Below are positions 1 through 7,839 of a DNA stretch of 35,755 bases, in pieces. The position numbers were made by a program, and so were the translations under genes. Within the stretch, counting starts at the first letter, position 1. Every line of letters starts with the position of its first letter. The notes below the pieces were generated by a model, which had not been told where the DNA came from, searched no databases, and saw nothing but the letters and a program-made list of their open reading frames with translations. The DNA is from an uncultured Campylobacter sp. (GTDB lineage: Bacteria > Campylobacterota > Campylobacteria > Campylobacterales > Campylobacteraceae). Location: assembly GCF_938017615.1 (NCBI RefSeq), contig NZ_CALIJA010000058.1:1-35755 (forward strand), written 5' to 3'.

Positions 1-521
1 TGGGATTTGGCATAGGCGAGCGGCTGACGCTCGTTTCGGCGTTTGCATACGCGCTTCACATCGTCTTTACCGGCGTCTGCGCGCGCAAAAGCAATCTCTA
101 CGGCTTTGTGATCGTGCAGTTTATCTGCGTCTGCGTCTGCGCGCTGATCGCGGCGGTTTTCACTCCTCACGCGGAGTTTGAAGGCGAGATAAAGGTGCTA
201 GGAAATTTAATCTTTTCGCCGAGCTTTGATTTCGTTTTCGCGCTGGTTTTGACCTCGATCTTTGCCACCGTTGCGGCGTTTGTGATCCAAACAATGGCGC
301 AAAACCGCGGCGTAAGCGAGATAAAAACGGTGCTGATTTTCGCGCTAGAGCCCGTAAGCGCGGGTATTATGGGGTATGCTTTCGGCGAGAAGCTAGGCGC
401 GCTTCAAATTTTAGGCGCGGCGCTGATACTCGCAGGCATCCTGCTTAGCGAGCTGGGCGGGCTTTTAGGCGCGAAGTTTGCTAAAGATCGAGCTTGCGAA
501 AAAGCAGACCGAGGCGACTAG
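1..521 (+). CDS. DMT-superfamily (EamA-type) permease, 3' part only
   Basis: The reading frame is already open at the window edge (codons run from base 3), so the start lies outside. About 172 residues are visible. They are very hydrophobic, with roughly five membrane segments, and end in a short charged cytoplasmic tail rich in Lys, Asp and Arg. The alternating short helices and the segment around 'VSAGIMGYAFGEKLGALQILGAALILAGILL' fit the second EamA repeat of drug/metabolite transporters (motif split here only as a description of residues near 355-455 nt). Substrate cannot be read from sequence. The 3' end overlaps the convergent metal-permease gene by 57 bases, so no spacer or dedicated terminator lies between them. 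Identification rests on composition and the EamA-like repeat, not on a diagnostic catalytic motif. Confidence 0.8.
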   Translation, partial: GFGIGERLTLVSAFAYALHIVFTGVCARKSNLYGFVIVQFICVCVCALIAAVFTPHAEFEGEIKVLGNLIFSPSFDFVFALVLTSIFATVAAFVIQTMAQNRGVSEIKTVLIFALEPVSAGIMGYAFGEKLGALQILGAALILAGILLSELGGLLGAKFAKDRACEKADRGD

Positions 522-1268
522 GATTATCGAAGCGCCGCTGGTTAGATTGAGCTTAAAGCTTAAAATAAGCCCCGCCGCGCAAAAAAGCGCCGATAGCGCG
601 CAGCTTATCGCCATCATCGAGCCTAGGCTTTTTGAAATTTTTTCGGCGATGAAGGGCGGGATCGTCATCAGCGAGATCACTAAGATTAGTCCTACGATCT
701 GAATCGACGCGACCACCGCGAGGCTCGCCATCACTACGAGGACGTAGTAAAAGACGCTCGTATTTACTCCGCGCAGTAGGGCGAATTCCTTATCGAAGCT
801 GATCGCTAAAAACTGCCTGTAAAAGCACGCCGTAAGCGCCGCAAATGCCGCGCCGCAAATGCCGATGAAGATTAAATTTTCGTGATTTATCGCTAGGATG
901 GAGCCGAATAAAAAGCTCATCAGATCGGATTTGTATCCAGGCGTGAGATCGGCAAAGATTATCCCCAGCGCCATTCCAAACGCCCATATCGCGCCGATTA
1001 CGGCGTCGAAGCGTTCGGTGTTTCGCAGCGTGACGTAAGCGATTAGCAGCCCCAAAAACAGCGCAAATACGCTAGCTCCTAGCACGGGCGAGATGCCTAA
1101 AAATAGCGCGATACCGATGCCGCCGTATGCGCCGTGCGCGATGCCGCCTGCTATGAAGCTCATGCGATTTATCACGACCAAAGAGCCCACGACGCCGCAG
1201 ACTATGCTGACTAAAAGCCCGCCGAGCAGGGCGTTTCGCATGAAATCGTAAGATAAAATTTCAGCCAT
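465..1268 (-). CDS. znuB: ABC-3 family metal (zinc/manganese) permease, ZnuB-like
   Basis: This is a 267-residue integral membrane permease of the ABC-3 family that imports Zn(II) or Mn(II) together with the adjacent ATPase. Seven to eight hydrophobic helices are visible. The family-typical N-terminus 'MSFIAGGIAHGAYGGIGIAL' and the later 'QIVGLILVISLMTIPP' stretch are both present. An upstream in-frame ATG exists, but the start at 1268 is preferred. It sits just after a perfect AGGAGG and overlaps the stop of the ATPase gene by 8 bases, which implies translational coupling. The 3' end runs 57 bases into the convergent permease gene. No binding-protein gene (znuA) follows. Metal specificity (Zn versus Mn or Fe) is inferred, not seen. 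Confidence 0.88.
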   Translation of the reverse strand: MAEILSYDFMRNALLGGLLVSIVCGVVGSLVVINRMSFIAGGIAHGAYGGIGIALFLGISPVLGASVFALFLGLLIAYVTLRNTERFDAVIGAIWAFGMALGIIFADLTPGYKSDLMSFLFGSILAINHENLIFIGICGAAFAALTACFYRQFLAISFDKEFALLRGVNTSVFYYVLVVMASLAVVASIQIVGLILVISLMTIPPFIAEKISKSLGSMMAISCALSALFCAAGLILSFKLNLTSGASIILVASVCFFASSIFSKLRA

Positions 1269-2028
1269 TTTCGCCCTCCTTGCAGCAGCATTCGTTAAGC
1301 GCGAGATCGACGGCACAGAAGTGTCCGTGCTCGCGTCGCAGGTGCTCTAAAAATTCCGCTCTGCCTCCCGGATCGATCTCGTGGGTGTGCGCCGAGCCGT
1401 TTGCGATGTAAAGCGCGCGATTTGCGTAGTTTAGCGCAAGCTGCACGTCGTGGCTGATTAGAATTATGCCGCAGCCGCCCTCGTTTAGGGATTTTAAAAG
1501 CTCGTAAATTTGAACCTGCCCCATCGTATCGATGCTCGCTAGCGGCTCATCAAGAAGTAAAATTTTAGCCTTCGCGCACAGCGCCCGCGCGATGTAAACG
1601 CGCTGTCTCTGCCCGCCGCTAAGCTCGCTGATACGGCAGCAGGCTAAGCTCTGCATGCCTACGCGCTCCAAAGCTTGCATGGCTTGCTCGCGCTCGGATT
1701 TACTGTAAAAGCCGAAAATTTTCTTATCTATCAGCCCCATTAAAACGACTTCGAGCACGCTTATGGGAAAGCTTTTGTTTATCGCGATGAACTGCGGCAC
1801 GTAGCCCATTTGCGCCCTGGCAAGCGCGGGCGATCTGCCTAAAATTTCGATCGTGCCCGAGCTTGGTCGCAGCAGCCCCAAAAGCAGCTTCAAAAGGGTG
1901 CTTTTGCCGCCACCGTTGGGCCCGAAAATTGCTAAAAAATCGCGCAGCTCGTAGTTTAAGTTTATATCTTTTAAAATTTCGCGTTTTTCGTAAGCAAAGT
2001 TTAAATTTCTTATCGTCACGTCCGCCAT
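1261..2028 (-). CDS. znuC: ABC transporter ATP-binding protein, ZnuC-like
   Basis: This is the cytoplasmic ATPase of the metal importer, 255 residues. The ABC motifs appear in order: Walker A GPNGGGKST, signature LSGGQRQR, Walker B ILLLDEP and the switch histidine in LISHD. The start at 2028 (MADVTIRNLNFAYEK) matches family N-termini better than the longer in-frame ATG at 2091, which would add 21 unconserved residues. A weak AAAGGG precedes it. Beyond the nucleotide-binding fold is a short tail rich in His and Cys (HTHE, REHGHFC and a Cys-Cys-Cys run near the end), which could bind metal. It forms a two-gene operon with znuB, overlapping by 8 bases. The promoter is the TATAAT at 2062-2067. 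Confidence 0.9.
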   Translation of the reverse strand: MADVTIRNLNFAYEKREILKDINLNYELRDFLAIFGPNGGGKSTLLKLLLGLLRPSSGTIEILGRSPALARAQMGYVPQFIAINKSFPISVLEVVLMGLIDKKIFGFYSKSEREQAMQALERVGMQSLACCRISELSGGQRQRVYIARALCAKAKILLLDEPLASIDTMGQVQIYELLKSLNEGGCGIILISHDVQLALNYANRALYIANGSAHTHEIDPGGRAEFLEHLRREHGHFCAVDLALNECCCKEGENG

Positions 2029-2061
2029 GAACGCCCTTTCGCCTAGATTTTGAAAGCATTT

Positions 2062-2067
2062 ATTATA
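2062..2067 (-). promoter_or_regulatory. -10 element (TATAAT) of znuCB
   Basis: A perfect TATAAT on the minus strand lies 33 bases before the znuC start. T-rich runs lie upstream on the minus strand and there is no clear -35, as is usual for Campylobacter sigma-70 promoters. The spacer also carries the promoter of the divergent methyltransferase operon, so a shared operator is possible. I do not see a convincing Fur or Zur box. Confidence 0.6.
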
Positions 2068-2098
2068 GCCCAAATTCGGAAAAATTGCCAAATTTTGC

Positions 2099-2104
2099 TA
2101 TTAT
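2099..2104 (+). promoter_or_regulatory. Possible -10 (TATTAT) of the methyltransferase operon
   Basis: TATTAT lies 23 bases before the GTG start of the methyltransferase gene, followed by an AAAGG ribosome-binding site at about 2116-2120. It faces away from the znuCB promoter. The match is imperfect and there is no -35. Confidence 0.4.
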
Positions 2105-2127
2105 TACAAAAAATTTAAAGGCTAGCG

Positions 2128-3036
2128 GTGGAGAAAATCGGCGAAAAATCAGATGAAAATAGCTGGGATAAAAAGTCCGAAAGTTACGCTAAATTTAGCG
2201 GCGAGCCGGGCAGTTTCGGCAAGCGGGTGTTTGAGATACTGCGCGGCTGGGGCGTGAGCTTTGCGGGCAAAAGCGTGCTCGACGTGGGCGCCGGCACTGG
2301 GGTTTACTCGCTATATCTCGCGTCGCTGGGCGCAAAAGTCACGGCGATCGATAGCTCCGAGGGGATGCTGCGCGAGTTAAGGCGCAGCGCGCAGGAGTTT
2401 GGCATCCCTTTGCAAAACGTATTAAATTTAAGCTTTGCGGAGTTTTGCGAGCGGCTGAGCCGCAATGGTTTTGCAAACGCGACGGGCGAAAATTTTAAAA
2501 TTTATCCGCGCTCGCAGAGCGAAATTTCAAACTCGCAAGCTCAAGAAGCGCAGGCTTTAGATTTAAAAGACGCTGTGAGCAAAAGCCGCGAGAGCGAAAA
2601 TTTTAAAATTTCCGCAGTTTTTGACATCGCGTTTCTTACGATGAGCCCCGCGCTGAAAAGCACGAAGGATTTTGAGGCGTTTTTGGCTTTGGGCGAGCGT
2701 AAAATTTATCTAAACTGGGCTAGTGAGCGCAATTCCTCGATGCTAGCGCCGCTGTTTAAGCGCTTCGGCGCGGGGCATAAAAGACTTGCTACCGCCGCCG
2801 AAAAGTTTGAGGCGCTGCTTGGCGCGCGCGACATCAAATTTAAAAGCGAAATTTTAACTGAAAAGCGCGAGCAAAAGCGCAGCCTGCAAGGGGCGGTGCA
2901 AAACGCCGCGTGGCACCTGCATATGGATGGCGCGGAGGCTAGCGAGCGCGAGATCGAGGAGCTTTTGAAAAAGCGGGTTAAAGGCGGGATTATAAGCGAT
3001 GAGATCGAAGCGAGCTTTAAGCTGTTTTATATTTAG
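2128..3036 (+). CDS. Class I SAM-dependent methyltransferase, substrate unknown
   Basis: This is a 302-residue protein starting with GTG after an AAAGG site. The N-terminal half shows the Rossmann methyltransferase signature: motif I (VLDVGAGTGVYSLYLA, about residues 50-65) and the acidic ribose-binding strand TAIDSS. A region of about 50 residues in the middle (around 118-165) is rich in Ser, Glu, Gln and Asn. It looks like a low-complexity insertion before the fold resumes at AVFDIAFLTMSPAL. The end of the gene overlaps the next gene (cytochrome c peroxidase) by 38 bases, so the two are probably co-translated. The substrate is not predictable. General annotation would be 'class I SAM-dependent methyltransferase'. 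Confidence 0.82.
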   Translation: MEKIGEKSDENSWDKKSESYAKFSGEPGSFGKRVFEILRGWGVSFAGKSVLDVGAGTGVYSLYLASLGAKVTAIDSSEGMLRELRRSAQEFGIPLQNVLNLSFAEFCERLSRNGFANATGENFKIYPRSQSEISNSQAQEAQALDLKDAVSKSRESENFKISAVFDIAFLTMSPALKSTKDFEAFLALGERKIYLNWASERNSSMLAPLFKRFGAGHKRLATAAEKFEALLGARDIKFKSEILTEKREQKRSLQGAVQNAAWHLHMDGAEASEREIEELLKKRVKGGIISDEIEASFKLFYI

Positions 3037-3871
3037 CCTGGCGCCGCTTTTGGGGCTTTGCGGCAATCTTTTTACGCCGCTTGAGATGCCTAAATACGAC
3101 CCGCAAAAGGCGCAGTTGGGAGCAAAAATTTTTACTGACGTAAGATTTAGCCGCAAAGGTCGCTCCTGCGAGAGCTGCCATAACTTCTATCTAAACGACT
3201 CAGGTGCTTCAGTGCGCGATGGACGCGTGCCTACGCTCATAAATTCTTATTATTTTGATCGCTACTTAGGCGATTATAATTTCGCGGGCTTTGAAGCGCG
3301 GATCGCAGCGTCGGTTTTTAGCGAGAATGAACTGGACGCGAGCGAAGATATAATTTTAGAGCTTATCAGGAAGAATTTAGCCTACAAGCAGGCTTTTGAA
3401 AGTGCTTACGGTGAGGCGAATACGGCGAACTTCATTGATGCGCTGAAGGAATTTTTAAAGTCCAAAACGGCGATAAATTCCAAATTTGACCGATTTTTGC
3501 GCGGCGAGGTTAAGCTAAATGATGCCGAATATAACGGATATGTGCTTTTTGTGCGGCTATGCTCGGCATGTCATAACGGCGTTAGCCTAGGCACCGGCAG
3601 CTTTACCAAAATTCGCCCAAGCGCGGAAGAGGAGGATGCGCCTAGGCATAGACTCACTTCCGATGGATTTGAGCTGCGCCGCGTGCCTAGCTTGCGCAAT
3701 ATCACGCAGACCGCGCCTTACGTAAACGGGCAGACGGATTTGCGTCTTGCGGTGCGGCAGATCGCAAAGGATCTGCTAAAATACGATCTTAGCGATGGGG
3801 AGCTTGATGCTTTGATGAGCTTTTTAGCTACGCTTAAAGGCGATATGACGGAGGCGCAGGATGAAAGATAA
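2999..3871 (+). CDS. Di-heme cytochrome c peroxidase family protein
   Basis: This is a 290-residue periplasmic protein. The N-terminus has basic residues, a hydrophobic core and a plausible signal-peptidase site near residues 20-23. Two heme-c attachment motifs are present, C57-x-x-C60-H61 and C188-x-x-C191-H192. Their spacing fits the two-domain bacterial cytochrome c peroxidase/MauG family, which reduces H2O2 with electrons from cytochrome c. The region after the second heme (RVPSLRNITQTAPYVNG) also matches the family. It overlaps the upstream gene by 38 bases and the downstream GGDEF/EAL gene by 11 bases. The start ATG has only a weak GGCGGG site and probably relies on coupling. It is somewhat short for the family. 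Confidence 0.88.
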   Translation: MRSKRALSCFIFSLAPLLGLCGNLFTPLEMPKYDPQKAQLGAKIFTDVRFSRKGRSCESCHNFYLNDSGASVRDGRVPTLINSYYFDRYLGDYNFAGFEARIAASVFSENELDASEDIILELIRKNLAYKQAFESAYGEANTANFIDALKEFLKSKTAINSKFDRFLRGEVKLNDAEYNGYVLFVRLCSACHNGVSLGTGSFTKIRPSAEEEDAPRHRLTSDGFELRRVPSLRNITQTAPYVNGQTDLRLAVRQIAKDLLKYDLSDGELDALMSFLATLKGDMTEAQDER

Positions 3872-6281
3872 GATAATGTGGGCTTTGATGGTGGGGATTA
3901 TGATATTAGGTATAATCATCGCCGGGAATTATTTCTCGTCGCTAAGAGATGTAGCGAGATTTAGCACGATTTCGCGCGAGCTAGCTTTGATCGATAACGC
4001 CGATAACCGCTTAAATATATTATTTGATGCAAAGATCGCAAGAAGGGACTTTTCGATTGCAAATGCCGATATGCGCGGCATCTATCAGGTGCTGCAAGCT
4101 TTACAAAAAGACAAAATCATCGATAAAATCGGACTTAGCAGCGATGTGCGCGCGATCGGAAGCGCTTTTAGCGATAAAATTTCACTTTTGGACGAGCTTG
4201 GGGCTTTAAATTCGCAGAATTTAATCCTTTTTCAAAGTCTGCAGCAAAAATTTTTATCCAGTGGCGCAAATGCGCAAAGAGCAAATCTCTACTCTCAAAT
4301 TTTAGGGCTTAATTATAAAAATCGCTCCGAGATCTCTGCTTTAAAAAGTGCGCTAGAAAGCGCAGATGCGTCAAGCCCCGACGAAGCTGCGTTTATAGGA
4401 ATCGCACGGCAAATTTTAAGGAATTTCGAGCGGCAAAATATCATTGTAAGCGATAATCTCTCGTTGCTAAACGAGCGCTTCGCAAGCCTGCGCGAGCGAT
4501 TTTCTTACGCTAGTGAGGAATTTTACGGCTCGTTTATGCAAATGACGATGCTTTACACGGCGGTGTTTTTGTCGTTTTTACTGCTTACTTACATCATAAA
4601 TTCCGATGCTTTGCGTAGTAAACGCGCCCTCGCGTCCTATCGCGCGCTATGCGAGCAAGCAGGCGAAGCGATAGTTTTGGCAGATCAGAGCTTTAAAATT
4701 TTATACGCCAATAAAAGCGCGCTTAGCTTAAGCGGCTACGAACAAAGCGAGCTGCAAGGGAGCGATCTTGGAGTTTTGATGCCCAAAGATAAAGGGATCG
4801 AACTTCCTGCGATGGTAAATAAAAGCGCCAAAGATACGCGCCTGCTTCGTAAAAACGGCGAACTAGCAGATGTGAGCCTAAGGCTATCAAATATCGCTGC
4901 TACGTCTAAGCTGCCGCTATATGCGCTTTACGCTCATGACATCGGCGAGCGCGAGATTATGAAGCTAGCTCTTGCGAACGCGAAGGAGAGCTTAAACAAT
5001 CAAGTCTATATCGATCATCTTACGGGCCAGGGCAACGAAGCAGCGCTATATGAGCTAATAAACGCAGAAAAAACGGGCGTAGCGATCTACATCACTATCG
5101 TAAATTTTGCAAATTTGCGACTTTTTTACAAGGCAGAAACGACAAATGAAATTCTGCGCTCCTTTGCGCGTACGCTTGCGATGTGTATCGAATCGCACGA
5201 GATCAAAGCTAGTATCTTTCGCATCCAATCGGATGAGTTTTGTCTATTTTACGAAGGGCTAAATGTCGCGCGCGACGTGGAGATCATAAATAAATACTTC
5301 ACCGATAAGGTCTTTAATCTCCATACGACCGAGGGCTTTGCCTCCGCGCCTTTAAATATCACGATGGGTGTAAGCGAGCGTGCAGACGTAGCGGGCGGCG
5401 CAAATAGGGTCTTTCAGGCGGTTATGGCGATGTATGAGGCGCAGAGCAAAAACGAGCACGTGGGCTTTTATTCGCGCCCAAATGCGATTGAGGAAAAATA
5501 TCTTCAAAACCAGATTATGATCAACACTATTCAAAACGCGATCAAGAAAAATCAAGTCTTTGTGCTCGTTCAGCCCATATTTGATATCACCCACCGCGAT
5601 CCTAGTGGTAACACCTACGGCACCGAGGGCGGCGATTACGTTCCATTAGTATATGAAATTCTAATCCGCCTCATCGACCGCTCCGGCAAGACGCGCTGCC
5701 CGGGCGAGTTTATCGACATCGCAAAGCAAACCTCGCTTTACATCCCGCTAACTCAGGTCGTAATAAACGAAGCCTTTCGCTTGCTAGACCGCTTCGCAGG
5801 GACTTGCTTTAGCATAAATCTTTCATATTTTGACATCGCAAACGAAGGCATCAAGGAGCTTTTAGAGCGCAAGCTCGCATCCAGCCCAAATGCTTCAAAT
5901 TTATTTATTGAAATTTTAGAAAGCGAGGAATTCGACGATTACGAGAGTCTACGCAGCTTCATCGCCGTAGCCAAAAACTACGGCTGCAAGGTCGCGATAG
6001 ACGATTTTGGCAGCGGATACTCCAACTACTATAGAATTTTAACGCTCGACGTGGATTACATAAAGATCGACGGAGCGCTCATCAAAAACATCGCAAACGA
6101 CAAAAACTCGCGCGCCATCGTCGAAACCATCGCTAACTTCGCGCGCAAGCAGGGCTACGAGCTCATCGCCGAATACGTAGAAAATCATGAAATTTCAATC
6201 ATCTTAGAGGAGATGGGGATTAAATATATGCAGGGCTACTTCTACAGCAAGCCGATGGAGCCCTCGAGGATAAAATTCTAA
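3861..6281 (+). CDS. Membrane PAS-GGDEF-EAL protein, probable c-di-GMP phosphodiesterase
   Basis: This is an 806-residue signalling protein. Helix 1 is about residues 5-24, followed by a helical periplasmic sensor of about 200 residues, helix 2 (about 228-248), a PAS domain (about 258-360), a GGDEF domain and a C-terminal EAL domain. The GGDEF active site is degenerate: the motif reads QSDEF (456-460), so cyclase activity is unlikely. The EAL domain looks active. E599 is kept although the motif reads EIL, and N and S in INLS, the Glu of IEILE, D714-D715 in DDFGSGYS, K735 in KIDG, the Glu of AEYVE and the Gln of QGYFYSKP are all present. It starts inside the peroxidase gene (11-base overlap) behind a GAGG site, as the last gene of that operon. 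The signal sensed is unknown. Confidence 0.9.
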   Translation: MKDKIMWALMVGIMILGIIIAGNYFSSLRDVARFSTISRELALIDNADNRLNILFDAKIARRDFSIANADMRGIYQVLQALQKDKIIDKIGLSSDVRAIGSAFSDKISLLDELGALNSQNLILFQSLQQKFLSSGANAQRANLYSQILGLNYKNRSEISALKSALESADASSPDEAAFIGIARQILRNFERQNIIVSDNLSLLNERFASLRERFSYASEEFYGSFMQMTMLYTAVFLSFLLLTYIINSDALRSKRALASYRALCEQAGEAIVLADQSFKILYANKSALSLSGYEQSELQGSDLGVLMPKDKGIELPAMVNKSAKDTRLLRKNGELADVSLRLSNIAATSKLPLYALYAHDIGEREIMKLALANAKESLNNQVYIDHLTGQGNEAALYELINAEKTGVAIYITIVNFANLRLFYKAETTNEILRSFARTLAMCIESHEIKASIFRIQSDEFCLFYEGLNVARDVEIINKYFTDKVFNLHTTEGFASAPLNITMGVSERADVAGGANRVFQAVMAMYEAQSKNEHVGFYSRPNAIEEKYLQNQIMINTIQNAIKKNQVFVLVQPIFDITHRDPSGNTYGTEGGDYVPLVYEILIRLIDRSGKTRCPGEFIDIAKQTSLYIPLTQVVINEAFRLLDRFAGTCFSINLSYFDIANEGIKELLERKLASSPNASNLFIEILESEEFDDYESLRSFIAVAKNYGCKVAIDDFGSGYSNYYRILTLDVDYIKIDGALIKNIANDKNSRAIVETIANFARKQGYELIAEYVENHEISIILEEMGIKYMQGYFYSKPMEPSRIKF

Positions 6282-6640
6282 TCTCATTTCGTCGCAGCTT
6301 TATAGCTAGCCTTTTTAAATTTACGAGCCAAAGATCGCCTTCGTAAGGCGATAAATTTTGATTTAGCAAGCTGTTGTTTTAATACGGAATTTATCTTGAC
6401 AAATACTACGCGGTTTTATCGCGAACTTATGGCGCGCCTTATAGCTAGGATTGGCTTGGCAAATGAAGTGAGAGCTAAATTTAAAATTTAATAGCGGATT
6501 TATGGATAAAATTTTATGAAGTTCAAAATTTTAAAATTCCAAGCGCAAAAGAATTTTGAAATTCCAAATACGATAAAATTTAAGTGGCAGCGAAATTCTG
6601 AAATTTCGTAAATTTAAAACGATTGAATAAGGAGGCCTCA
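6282..6640 (+). other. Spacer without a recognisable gene
   Basis: This is 359 bases of AT-rich sequence dominated by repeated AAATTTTA/TAAAATTT words. It holds a candidate terminator at 6334-6352, a weak TAAAAT at 6574-6579 that could be a -10, and the AAGGAGG ribosome-binding site of the next gene at 6629-6635. No coding frame of interest was seen on either strand. Confidence 0.6.
6334..6352 (+). terminator. Candidate terminator after the EAL-protein operon
   Basis: ATCGCCTT and AAGGCGAT form a perfect 8-bp stem with a 3-base loop, followed by AAATTTTGATTT. The stem is good but the T tract is interrupted, so termination may be weak. Confidence 0.5.
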
Positions 6641-7363
6641 TTGAACCCGATTACCGAAAAGCGCAGCGTTTCGGGCTACTACTACGCCGAGGATCGCGAG
6701 TATGTGTACTTCGTGACGGACGCGCCGCGCGAGCAAAACTACCGCTTTATTTTTGATTCGGGCGCGATCTATTTGCAAGATGACGCGGACGGTGAAGTGC
6801 GGCCCAGCAGCGAGGCGGAGTTTTTCGCGATCGTTAAAAAGATCCTAGCACAGTACCGCGATAAAATTTTAGAGCATTCCGCAGAGCTTGAGAATTACGA
6901 AAAAATCTACACGCGCCGCGGCGATTTTTCAAAATTTATGAAAAGGCACTCTGTCCTAAAATACGAAATCCGCAAATTTCAAAACAAAATTTCGCATTTC
7001 TACGAGGCGCTGCTCATCTGCGGAAATGAGCAGCCGGCGCTTAAAAAGCGGCTGAAAAACTACGCCTACGAAGCGGGCGTTTTCAAGGGCGTGATGAGCG
7101 AATACGCCGTCAGGATCGAGGATATCTATCAGTTCATCCAGAGCCTCAAAAACGACAAGATCAGCCGCAACATCTACATTCTCACGATCATCTCGTCGCT
7201 ACTTTTGCCGCTAAATTTCATCACGAGCTTTTTCGGGATGAACACGACGGGGCTGTTTTTAAGCGGCTCGCAGCACGGCACGCTCATCGTGACGCTTGCG
7301 ATGTGCGTGATTTTCGCAGCGATGGTAGGCTTTTTTATGCTCTACGCCAAAAAACGAAACTAA
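6641..7363 (+). CDS. CorA-family divalent cation transporter
   Basis: This is a 240-residue protein with a soluble helical N-terminal domain and two C-terminal membrane helices. The hallmark GMN motif sits at the end of the first helix (NFITSFFGMNTTG), which identifies the CorA Mg2+/Co2+/Ni2+ or ZntB-type family. The second helix ends in a basic tail (YAKKRN). It is shorter than classical CorA (about 315 residues), mainly in the cytoplasmic domain. The start is TTG at 6641, chosen because AAGGAGG ends 5 bases before it. An upstream in-frame TTG at 6623 would lie before that ribosome-binding site. The next gene follows after 17 bases, so the two are probably one transcript. Ion specificity cannot be assigned. 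Confidence 0.85.
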   Translation: MNPITEKRSVSGYYYAEDREYVYFVTDAPREQNYRFIFDSGAIYLQDDADGEVRPSSEAEFFAIVKKILAQYRDKILEHSAELENYEKIYTRRGDFSKFMKRHSVLKYEIRKFQNKISHFYEALLICGNEQPALKKRLKNYAYEAGVFKGVMSEYAVRIEDIYQFIQSLKNDKISRNIYILTIISSLLLPLNFITSFFGMNTTGLFLSGSQHGTLIVTLAMCVIFAAMVGFFMLYAKKRN

Positions 7364-7380
7364 AGCGGAGGAGTTAAATT

Positions 7381-7794
7381 TTGAACAAAAACGAGCTTAA
7401 AAATATCCTGGGCGGATACCTCGGCAGGGAGATTGCGGGCGATTTTAGAGTGCTGAAAGAGCACGATATCGCGCTCTGCAACGACGCGGCGAAATTTCCT
7501 TTTGAGGGCGATAGCGGGCTGCTGCGCGAGTTTTATATCTTTGCAGAGGGCGGCACCGGCGATCTTTGGTTGCTAAGCTCTGGCGGCGAGATCGCGTTTT
7601 ACGACCATGATTTGGAGTTTTTATCCAAGGCAAATTTGAAAAAATTCGATCTAAATCTTGCGGGCTGGCTAAAGATCGCCGAGCTTTTTTGCAAATTTGA
7701 AGCTATTAGCAACCCGAACAGCGCGCAAAAGGCGGAATTTCGGCAAAGCGTAGCTAAAATCTGTCCGCAAATTTTAGAAATTTGGGAAATTTAG
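7381..7794 (+). CDS. Small cytosolic protein, possibly SMI1/KNR4 (SUKH)-like
   Basis: This is a 137-residue soluble protein starting with TTG, with GGAGGAG 9 bases upstream. It has no signal peptide or membrane helix. The middle (GDLWLLSSGGEIAFYDHD, about residues 62-79) resembles the strand pattern of SMI1/KNR4 (SUKH) proteins, where an acidic patch follows a 'gd.w.l...g.i.fydHd' stretch. That resemblance is weak and from memory. It shares a transcript with the CorA-like gene, and the strong hairpin that overlaps its stop codon closes the unit. No toxin gene of the SUKH type lies nearby, so an immunity role is not supported here. Function unknown. Confidence 0.7.
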   Translation: MNKNELKNILGGYLGREIAGDFRVLKEHDIALCNDAAKFPFEGDSGLLREFYIFAEGGTGDLWLLSSGGEIAFYDHDLEFLSKANLKKFDLNLAGWLKIAELFCKFEAISNPNSAQKAEFRQSVAKICPQILEIWEI

Positions 7795-7818
7795 GCGCTG
7801 CTTGCGGCGCCTAAATTT
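7787..7818 (+). terminator. Strong rho-independent terminator of the corA-like operon
   Basis: AAATTTAGGCGC and GCGCCTAAATTT form a perfect 12-bp stem with an 8-base loop. It begins inside the last codons of the upstream gene and ends in an AAATTT tract. The symmetric A/T flanks could serve both strands. Confidence 0.8.
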
Positions 7819-7839
7819 AATCGCAAAACAGGAGCAACG

